Of a stretch of DNA of 64,000 nucleotides, positions 55,081 to 64,000 are shown one piece after another. The notes below the pieces were generated by a model, which was given only the letters and a program-made list of their open reading frames with translations, was not told where the DNA came from and did not search any database. The stretch is from Magnolia sinica (Eukaryota > Streptophyta > Magnoliopsida > Magnoliales > Magnoliaceae): positions 23,320,032 to 23,384,031 of the forward strand of contig NC_080582.1 of the NCBI RefSeq assembly GCF_029962835.1, in the 5' to 3' direction. The translations under genes were made by a program, and so were the position numbers. The stretch's first letter is position 1. Every line of letters starts with the position of its first letter.

Positions 55081-55604
55081 TAGGGGTGCAACTCAGGCAG
55101 GTTAGGTGACCTAGAAGCCAAGCCAAGCCCAACCTCAAGAGGACCGAACCCGCAACCCAACCCGACCGAAATTCCAACCGAGCATCCGCAACCCAAAGTC
55201 CTCCATACTTGACCTATAGCTGCACAAAGCGTGAGGCAAAGCAACAACGAATTCAAATGCAGGAGTGGGGAAGCGTCTCTTTCAAAATGTAAACAAATAA
55301 AATAGGTGGAAGCAGGAACAACAACGAGAGTCCAGAATGGGGATTTGAAGCGCGAGTGAGTGGCACCTAATCAGAAGGATCATGCAACTAAGACCTGACC
55401 CAAACCAATCGGTTTCAAACCAACCTGACCAAAATGACCAAACCTGAACTGAATTTGCTTAATCGAACCCAACCTGAATTTGAATCAGGTTAGAGATTTC
55501 CAACCCTAACCCAACCAAGAACCTTAACAACACAACAAGACCCGACCCAAACTCGAATTGCATCAATCATGTTCAGGTTGACCCAAACTCAAGTTGCAGG
55601 CCTA
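55081..55604. mobile_element. hAT MITE with near-perfect 8-bp TSD
   Basis: Starts TAGGGGTGCAACT and ends AGTTGCAGGCCTA. The flanks are actacaat (55073-55080) and actgcaat (55605-55612), 7 of 8 identical. The interior is rich in aacccgacc / caacctgac words. Confidence 0.8.
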
Positions 55605-55612
55605 ACTGCAAT

Positions 55613-56490
55613 TTGAGAGCTACTAATAAATTTGTAATGAATACTCGGGGATATCACTAATTTTGGTTACTACCTCTTACTAAACCAAGCGATCGCAATT
55701 GAATTCACTTGTTCATCCAAAGGCAACCTTAAGTGAATTCTCGAATGAAGATGGTCAGGCAATTCAAATGTAACAATAAAATCATATGCAAAAAACACTA
55801 TGAATAAGAATCAAGAAATACCTGTAGTCAGAATTGGTTGCACATACAAAAATAAGATCTCAGGACTTCTTTCACCACTCCCACTGATCTCTAGGCTGAT
55901 TGCAAGATCTTTCTCTCTTCCAGTGTGAGTCTTTTGTGGAGGCCCTGTAGATGCTGACAGAACTCCATGAACAATTCACTTAACTGCTTCCCCTTCTCAT
56001 ACTCAATAGTTCCCTTATGCACAACCTTTATTTTGTCAGCATGGTCTTCATTTTTGTTCTGTGGTTTCTTCTGCATGTACCACACAAGATTTAGTCATGA
56101 TTTCATCAATAGTAGACCATTAATGCTGACCAGTCAAAGGTTCCAAGTCTGACTAATCATAAGTGGACTTCGGGCCTTAATTTTTAGGGCCTTGGGTGGG
56201 GGCTAGTCCTGAATTTCATGCCTAATTGGCAGATGTGTGGATCCAGGCCAAATTTTGAAAACCATTTTCAATTGACGCCCACTCTAGTCCAGGCCCACGC
56301 CTACTTATGATAGATTTAGGTCAGCCAAGGCCCTAAATTCAGGTCCAGTTAATAGTGGGCATGGCCCAAATTTGACTCTTAGGCCTGATTAGTAAATTAT
56401 TTGATCTAGCTTCGCATTACAAATCCGAGGATAGACCAACAATATTGTGCTTTAATTTCAATTAGAGGATGGACAGTTGAGATAAAAGCT
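55613..56490. other. Spacer, one short frame on minus
   Basis: The minus frame 55891-56085 reads EYEKGKQLSELFMEFCQHLQ then GLHKRLTLEERKI, protein-like and rich in charged residues, possibly an exon of an unknown gene. 56170-56400 contains gggcctta / taaggccc words of a degraded hAT-like MITE. Confidence 0.3.
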
Positions 56491-56493
56491 CAT

Positions 56494-56640
56494 ATGCTGA
56501 CACCAGGCAGGGATCAAAAGCATGTCTAACTCCGACTCCACTCACCTCAAAAGAGTAGAAGAAGAAGAAGAATAAGAATGCTGACACCAGGCAGGGATCA
56601 AAAGCATGTCTAACTCCAACTCCAACTCCACTCACCTCAA
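56494..56640. repeat. 84-bp tandem duplication
   Basis: atgctgacaccaggcaggga at 56494 repeats at 56578, ending in ctcacctcaaa in both copies. The two copies differ by a few bases and a length-variable caactc motif, so the duplication is recent. It ends where the plastid-derived segment begins. Confidence 0.85.
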
Positions 56641-56814
56641 AGAAGAGGGGGGGCATGAACTAACCACAGTTGTAGCATTGGATGGACACCAAGTGGTTGA
56701 TATTATACCTCTAGGACCAGAACTAATTGTTTCAGAGGGTGAATCTATCAAGCTTGATCAACCATTAATGTGTAATCCCAATGTGGGTAGATTTGATCAG
56801 GGAGATGCAGAAAG
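56641..56814 (+). pseudogene. petA: Nuclear insert of plastid petA (cytochrome f)
   Basis: The frame reads [20 protein letters not shown] then [20 protein letters not shown] and GDAE, the part of cytochrome f just before its membrane anchor. In plastids this haem protein passes electrons to plastocyanin. Only about 58 codons are present, without haem-binding CXXCH or the anchor, embedded in repeats. It is therefore a nuclear plastid-DNA insert (NUPT). A few substitutions against my recollection of petA suggest moderate age. Confidence 0.85.
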
Positions 56815-58170
56815 TTTTTTTTTTTTTTTTTCCTTTTGGTTTTGTTTTTTATACCTACAAATAGTTTTATATCAGAATGCAACCATGAAAACTAACCTTG
56901 GGTTGGTGCATCAAGCCTTCAAATTTGCCTAGTCTCCATTCCTTCTCAACTATCACCCATGGTCTACAAACAATGAAAACAAGTTGTTTTTACAATCAAA
57001 ATATGAACATTAAAAACTTGTAAACATTTTTTTAAGGCACTTGTAGTTGCCAAATTGCAAATGAGATACAAAACGCTACTTAATGTTACAGGTACATTTG
57101 GAAATTGATGGGAATTTTCAAAACCAAACACAGTTTTGGGATTATCTATCAAAATATGGACCTACCTTCAAAGTTGTTTTCAAACTACTACTTTTTATAA
57201 ATTGAAAAAGCATTTCTGACCAAAACTTTACGATTGGCATAGTGGCTAAGAAAGGGGTTTTTACTACCAAAGATCATTCAGGTCTTAGACTCTCAATGGG
57301 TTATAGTGCTGCTCGGGAACCTTTGGCGCACTTTGCACTTGGTTTACAAATTCCAACAACCTTTCTCTCATTGAAAGTTTTGTTTTCAAATGCCCCAATT
57401 TTGCTCACATTTCCTGATGCCATTTTCATTGTTTTGAGGCTCTTCTTTTGTCCATGTAGAAATATAATAGTCATATCATTTTCTAATCTCGTTCGTTGTT
57501 AGAAGTGTTTGGGTCAATTAACCAACACTGCTTGCTAAAGATCAATGACCAAGATGGGCTCTAGCGTTTCATGGGTATGAATTTCTAGTGACCCAAATTG
57601 CGTACTCGAAATTTCACCCACGGTGGAGGCTAACAGCGTGGGAACCAATGGTAGTGGGAATATTTTCCATCAAACTAATATTTCATTTCCATTGCAAATA
57701 CTAGTCATGTAAGCTAGGGTGTGGGACCACATTTGAGCTGAAAGTTTAGGGGTTTGATAGATCTTGATTTTAGACGATTTGTCATTATTTTTTGAAAATT
57801 TTTAAGACCTTTTTTATGGTGTTTTGGCCAAAATAGAGAGATTCGACAACCGGGCCCCAATCAGATTTTCTTCGATTTATCTCAAATCGGTTAGTTTTTC
57901 TCCAGTTTATTTTCTCAAGATGGATTGAAATCTTCCTCCCAAGCTAATCTGGAGGAGGTTTTAGTTAGGATTGATGTTTGAGTGGGTTTTACCCCCAAAT
58001 AGACATGCGGCCATGCCGTTTTTGGCTTGTTTGAGTCAAATCTGACTGCATTGTGTGTTGGTTTAGAGGATTGTTTTTTGTTTGGGGTTTGTTTTCCATT
58101 TCCTTAAAGGATTGAGTGAGACGGAGTTAGTTAAAGAGTTTTTAAAAAAAATAAAATTTGGAGCCCTCCT
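56815..58170. other. Spacer left of the copia element
   Basis: A poly-T run (56815-56832) follows the petA piece. The frame 57242-57502 has no recognisable domain. The copia element's 5' LTR would be expected in 57.5-58.1 kb, but no copy of the LTR at 62316 was found there. Confidence 0.35.
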
Positions 58171-61100
58171 ATGGATGACAATGAGCTCTCGTCTTTTGGC
58201 ATGGGCTCTCCTAAATCCAACCCCCTGCAGATCACTTCCATTAAGTTGAATGGTGACAACTATCTTCAATGGCCGCAATCTGTAAAAGTGTTCTTGGGAG
58301 CCCGTGAGAAACTGTCGTATATTTTGGATGATCCTCCAAGCTCTACAGATGCCACCTACAAGTATTGGACAAATGAGAACAATAAAGTTATTGCATGTTT
58401 GTTGAATAGTATGGATTCTTCAGTTAGTCACTCAGTGAAGTTTTTATACTCAGCTAAAGACATTTGCGATACACTTCATGATTTGTTCTCCGAGTCTCAA
58501 AAATTTTCACAGGTATTCCAACTTATTCAAGAAATTGGTCGATTCCAACGAGACTCAAAATCATTAAAAGATTATTATTCGACACTTCGAGGCATGTGGG
58601 ATGACCTGGAACTGTATCAACCTCTTCCTTCCAAATGTAAATGCGGTCATGAACATGCACGTAAGTAGCGGGATGACACTCGCATCATGCAGTTCCTAGT
58701 CGGGTTGAACTCTGATTACCTCAATGTTCGAAGTCCGGTTGTTGTGAAGGATCCTCTTCTCCCGTTGACGACATTCTATGCCATGTGTCAGCGCTCTACT
58801 ATCTCCGCTCTTCCTTCACATCATTTATGCCACCAGAGCGTTTGGTGCACCTTGTTAGTGATCAATCTTCTCTTCTTCCTGGCCTTCGGTCATCATCTTT
58901 GAGTTCGTGGTTGAGGCTACGAGGGAGATCACAGTAGAGGCGGTTGTAATCTTCATGGTTGTGATGGACATGAATGAGGAGGTGATGGTTCCTGCATTTA
59001 TTCACATCATAGTGGAACCAATCACACTATTGACTATTGTTGACAGCTCCATGGTCGTCCAATGTGTACCGCCACTTCTGTTACTATCATAACTGCTCCT
59101 GAGGGACAACCTTCCACCCTTGCATTTGAGTAGCCTTCCTCAGGGGAGTTTCTTATCATTTCTCGAGCTACATATGATGCACTGATGTGGCTTCATGTTC
59201 ATGCTGTTGTTGAGCCTTCTCATGCAGCTTCAGCTCAGTCAAGTACCACTCTTCTTGCATCTTCCTCTCCTACCTCTTGGGCCATAAACTCTAGAGCATA
59301 CTCCCACATGACCGGTGAGTCACAACTTTTTTCCTCTTATTCTCCTTCTCACCACTCTCAGTATGTCATTATTGCAAATGGAACCCAAACTCCCATTTGT
59401 GGAATTGGTTCCATCTCTCTATCCTTCCTTACCATTGTCCCCAATCTTGCATGTGCCTCATTTTCCATTAAACTTATTATATGTTAGCTCTCTTAGTAAA
59501 TCATTGAATTGTTCCATTACCTTCTTCCATTCTCATTGTCTTTTTTAGGATCTACAGACGAAGAGAATGATTGGTGGGGGCATGAGTGAGGAGGCGTTTA
59601 TCATCTCAATAATACACCTGTTATCGCTTCTACTACCCTTTCTCTAGATCGAGAGTCCATAACACGATGGTACTATCACTTAAGCCATCCATCATTAGCT
59701 AGATTGAGACTTTTATTTCCCTCCTTTGTCACTAAACCTTTATGTTGTGATATTTGTGAATTGTCTAAACATCATCGCACTATGTTTTCTCATAGCTCTC
59801 CTGAGAGGAAACCTCACCCTTTTGAACTGGTACACTCGGATGTCTTGGGACCAGCCCTAGTTACTTCCACTTTTGGATTTAAATATTTTGCCATCTTTAT
59901 TGATGATTATTCACGCATGACTTGGGTTTATCTTTTAAAACCTAAGAGTTAAGTGTCTGATGAGTTTAATGTGTTTTATCATGAAGTGTGCACTCAATTT
60001 CAAAGCTCAATCAAAACCCTCCATTCTGATACATGTCCACTGCTTTTGTGTCCTTCTTGCAAGAGCATGATATTTTCTCTCAGACATCGTGTGTTCGCAC
60101 ACCTCAACAAAATAATATCACAGAACGAAAGAATTGTCATCTTCTTGAAGTTGCTCGTACTCTTCTACTTGGTATGCATTTACCTAAACATTTTTTGGGT
60201 GATGCTCTTCTAACTGCCACTTTCCTTATTAATCGTATACCCTCACGTATCTTGTCTTATAAATCTTCATTTACTATATTGTATTCTCATAACAATCCAT
60301 TTCCTCTACCTCCTAAAGTTTTGTTACATATGCTTCGTTCAAATTATGGATGGTAGTAATGATAAGCTTAGCCTTAGGGCAACTACATGTATCTTCTTAG
60401 GGTACACTCTTTGTCGGAAAGGATATAAGTGTTATGACCCCTCGACTCATAAGAAATATGTCTCTACTGATGTTCTTTGAGGATGTTTCATTTTTCTCAG
60501 CTCAAGGTCGATCCCTCTGTGATCCCCTTGCGAGTCAGGTGGAACATAACAGTTATTCTCTTCCTCTTACCACTAGTGATTATGGGGAGACATCTCCCCA
60601 CCGTTCCACATCCTATAGGTGATTTGAGTGACCCTAAGCCTCTGCAAGTGCATCATCGTTAAGATAAATCTTCACACACTCAGTCGTCCACCCTTCCACC
60701 CACTTTGGATGTTGGCTCAAGTGATTCTCCTACCTTGAGTCTGGATCTCCCCATTGCCTTGCGCAAAGGGTCAAGATATTATACTCGGCACCCCATTAGC
60801 AATTTCATTTCATATGTTCATTTTTCACCGTCCTTTCAATCATTTGCAGCTTCCATTTCGTCACAGACTATTCCTCAATCTTTCTCGCATGCTCTTCCAA
60901 GTCCTGACTGGACAAAGGCGATGATGGAAAAAATGTCTGCTCTTGAGAAGATTCATACTTGGGAGCTAGTTTCTCTTCCTCCGGGGCACGAACATGTTGG
61001 ATGTCGATGGGCTTACAAGAACAAGTTCCTTCCAAATGGCTCCATTGATCATTATAAAGCCTGGCTTGTTGCTAGGGGCTACACGCAGACTCATGGCATG

Positions 61101-62315
61101 GATTACTTCAAGACATTCTCTCCGGTGGCTAAGCTTAACTCTATTCATATTATGATCTCCTTGACCGTCAATCGATCATGGCCCTTGTTTCAACTCGATG
61201 TTAAGAATGCATTTCTTCATGGGGATCTCGCAGAGGAAGTTTACATGCATCAACCCCCTGGTTTTGTTGCTTCTCACAATCTTACACTTGTACGTCAGTT
61301 GAAGAATGCTCTTTATGGACTCAAACCGTCCCCGCGTGCATGGTTTGTAAAATTTAATCAGGCTCTAATAAAATTTGGCTTTATTTATAGTCATGACGAC
61401 CATTCCTCTTTATATGTCATCGATCGACAGGCATCATGGTTCTCGTTGTGTATGTGGATGATATTTTACTGTCCAGCAGTGATTCGATTGGAATGGGGGA
61501 TGTCAAAGAATTTTTAAAGACCAAGTTTGAGGGTCCTCTTCACTACTTCCTAGGAATTAAGGTTGGTCGCTCCACATCTAGGGTAGTCTTGTCATAACGA
61601 AAATATGCTCTTGATCTTCTCAAGGAGATGAGCATGTTAGGATGCAAACTTGCTACCACCCCTATGGATACTTCACAGAAGCTTCAGCCAGATGATGGTA
61701 CTCTCCTTTCTAATCCTGGGATGTATCGACACCTTATAGGTTGGCTCATTTACTTGACTATTACTCAACCAAATCTTTCCTTTGCGGTGGGCGTTGTTAG
61801 CCGATTCATGAAAGCTGCCCGTTCTTCGCAACTCATGACTATTCTACTGCATACTCTGGAATCTTAAATCAGCCTCAGGTCTTGGCCTCCGCTTTCAGTC
61901 TCATGGTCATCTTCATCTTTCTGGCTATTTCGATGCCGATTGTTCAGGTAGTATCTATAATCATCGCTCTATGTTCGGCTTATGTACCTTCTTAGGTGGC
62001 AATCTTGTCACATGGAAGAGTAAAAAGCAACCGGTTGTTGCTCGGTCCTCGATTGAAGCAGAATATTGTGATATGGCTCATGCGACGTGTGAGCTCATAA
62101 CCCTGTTTTCCATGAGCACACCAAACATAGAGGTTGACTGTCACTTTATTCGGGAGAAAGTTGCCTCTAAGGAAATATCACCCCTTTTGTTCGATCCAGG
62201 GATCAACTTGTTGATGTTCTTACAAAGTGTTTAAGTCGAGATGCTCTTCATTGTGTTCGTGACAAGTTGGGCATGATCAACATCTATGTTCCAACTTGAG
62301 GGGGAGTCTAAAGAG
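58171..62315 (+). mobile_element. Ty1/copia (Ale/Retrofit-type) internal region, broken
   Basis: Domains in order on the plus strand: gag (58171-58668, with ITSIKLNGDNYLQW), protease zone (about 59270-59400), gag-pre-integrase (59660-59790), integrase core (59815-60130), reverse transcriptase (60880-61520, KTFSPVAK, LDVKNAFLHGDL) and RNase H (61960-62230, RSSIEAEY). A polypurine tract ttgagggggag precedes the LTR. Order and gag type indicate the Ale/Retrofit lineage. It is broken at roughly ten or more places and lacks a recognisable 5' LTR; old. Confidence 0.9.
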
Positions 62316-62325
62316 TGTTAGTGTA

Positions 62326-62365
<40 letters not shown>

Positions 62366-62539
62366 TAAGTGGCTCATTTAATGGTAAGTGCATGTGCACA
62401 ACATTTTCCCAAAACTCCCTTCTCTTCTTCTCTCTCACTCTTCTCCACACCCTAGTCATCAAATCATCTCCTACTTTCATACTCTCTCTCTGGACATCAT
62501 GAAGAATGCTCCTTTGCCGACAGGCAACAGGTACTAACA
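62316..62539 (+). mobile_element. 3' LTR of the copia element, 224 bp
   Basis: Starts TGTTAGTG and ends GTACTAACA (inverted TGTTAGT / ACTAACA), directly after the polypurine tract. Contains a (TG)n run at 62328-62363. The following 5 bases are gtgtt; the partner duplication was not found. Confidence 0.8.
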
Positions 62540-64000
62540 GTGTTCTTACTCGTTTGCCTACTTATACTAATCCATATTTAGACTCTTCCTTAGATGTACC
62601 TATTACTGATAAAAAATTGAAAAGACTGTGTACTTTCTCATCACATTCAATGTTTTCTCTCCCATCACTCTGTCTCCTCAACACAGGTCATTTGTTTCTA
62701 CTCTTGAGTGTTCTTCCTCCACTTCCTAAAGATATTAAGGAAATTCTTATTTCTCCTCTACGGCAACATGCTATGAAGGAAAATATGGTAGGTTTTGAAA
62801 AAGAATAAAAATCATGCATGTGAGATAACTGAGTTACCAGTTGGGAAGAATCTTGTGACTTGTCGTTGGGTATATACTCTAAGGTAAAATCCTAATGGCA
62901 GTAAAGCTCGACATAAAGCCTGCGTTATAGCTAAGAGATTTATACAACTTTAGATGAGGATTACTCTGAGACATTTACTCATGTTGCTAAGATGAACTTT
63001 GCATGTGTGATCATTTCTCTTCCTAACAATCTACATTGGCCCCCATATCAGTTAGATATTAAGAATGTTATTTTAAATTGTTATTTTACTAAAGAGATCT
63101 ATATGCTTCCTTCTCTTGGATTTGCTCGAAAGCGAAAGTAAATAACGGTATGTCATCTTAAAAAGGTAATATATGGATTGAAGCAGGCCCCTCGAACTTA
63201 GTTTGAGAAGTTTAATGGGGCCTTGATTCGCGTTGGATACATTCGTATTCACTCTGATCATTTTGTTTTTTGAAGTATGTGCAAAGGACCATTTTTAAGA
63301 GGCATGTGTAGATGATATCTTTGTTATAGGATATGTTGATGTATTTCTAAGGTAAAATTATATCTGAGCAAGGTGTTTGACATCAAAGATTTAAAACCAC
63401 TCAAATCTTTTCTTAGAAATGAAGTCTTTCATTCTAAGAAGGGCATTAGTTTTGTTTTAATGAAAATATGCAATTGATTTGTTAACTTCAACTGGTAATC
63501 TTGGTGTCAAACCTATTAATTCCCCATTGAAAGTTAATAAGAAGCTCAGAACAAATTATGGGAACTTCTTGATGATCCTCGCATGTACCAGCGGTTGGTT
63601 GAAAGATTGATATATTTGACGATTACTCGCTCAGATCTATCTCATGTAGTGAGTTTGATTAGTTAGTTCATGCAAGCTCCCCGTTATGGTCACCTTGAAG
63701 CAGTTCATTGCATTATGCACTTCATTAAAACATCTCCGACACGTGGCATCTTATTTAGTTGTCATAATAATCTTGATATTGAAGGATACTCTTATGTAGA
63801 TTGGGCAAGTTCACAAGATGATTGACGATCTACAATAGGCTATTATACTTTTTTCCTCGGTAATTTAGTTACCTAGAACACTAAGAAGCAAATAGTTGTT
63901 GTTTGATTTAGTGTTAAGGCAAAGTACCGTGCTATAGCAAATATGTTACATGAAATTATGTGGTTGAAAAGCTTTGTTATTGAAATGGGATTTCCTATGG
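62540..64000 (+). mobile_element. Second Ty1/copia fossil, runs off the window
   Basis: Reverse transcriptase-like phrases (ELPVGKNLVTCRWVY near 62830-62880, LDIKNVI near 63053) and RNase H-like phrases (63700-63960) lie in copia order. It is broken by many interruptions and is older than its neighbour. It starts right after the first copia's LTR, so the first may have inserted into it; its left half was not recognised. Confidence 0.75.

Noticed and set aside
57500-58170. 5' LTR of the plus-strand copia
   Set aside because: No stretch resembles the 224-bp LTR at 62316-62539, and no primer-binding site was seen.

Overview
This is nuclear DNA of a flowering plant. It is AT-rich, packed with plant transposons, and carries intron-containing fragments of typical plant genes. 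The abundant MITEs built on 'gtgggccccaccatgatg'-type words are what I would expect from a magnoliid tree such as Lauraceae or Magnoliaceae, but that placement is a guess from style, not a database match. I see only one intact host-type gene, a plastid m-type thioredoxin (2880-3434). Everything else is mobile DNA, gene fragments or featureless spacer.

Region 1 (1-25.7 kb) is a multi-level nest. The oldest layer is a broken Ty1/copia element on the minus strand (pieces 771-970, 17322-18829, 21566-23728). A Ty3/gypsy element, of which only the 3' LTR is in view (49-770), sits in its LTR. A 16.3 kb CACTA DNA transposon (971-17318, 3-bp TTA duplication) sits in its RNase H end. A 2.7 kb hAT element (18830-21565, 8-bp duplication) sits nearer its middle, and that hAT was itself hit by a gypsy whose solo LTR remains (19182-21284). 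Inside the CACTA is a second, 11.25 kb CACTA-type unit (2498-13748), and inside that a reduced gypsy element (7885-11045, 5-bp duplication).

The CACTA nest has captured pieces of at least six unrelated host genes, all on the plus strand: m-type thioredoxin, KAPA synthase (BIOF), the H2B ubiquitin ligase HUB/BRE1, receptor-like protein RLP4, proteasome ATPase RPT6, and ribonucleotide reductase large subunit RNR1. All but the thioredoxin keep intron-like borders, so they were taken as DNA. No transposase is visible, so the unit is non-autonomous, Pack-CACTA-like.

Region 2 (25.7-41 kb) holds LTR-like non-coding DNA, a SINE split by a Tourist-like MITE, a 5'-truncated L1 LINE that ends in an RNase H domain (30.8-32.8 kb), long-armed MITEs, a receptor-kinase fragment, and a 21-bp minisatellite that reverses direction at about 37.1 kb.

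Region 3 (41-58 kb) holds a probable 4.65 kb giant LTR (41093-45746) with an inner 135-bp tandem array, two small hAT elements with 8-bp duplications, Tourist-like MITEs, a clean solo LTR (53680-54884) of the same gypsy family as the copy inside the CACTA, and a 175-bp insert of plastid petA. Region 4 (58-64 kb) is a broken Ale/Retrofit-type copia on the plus strand, followed directly by a second decayed copia that runs off the window.
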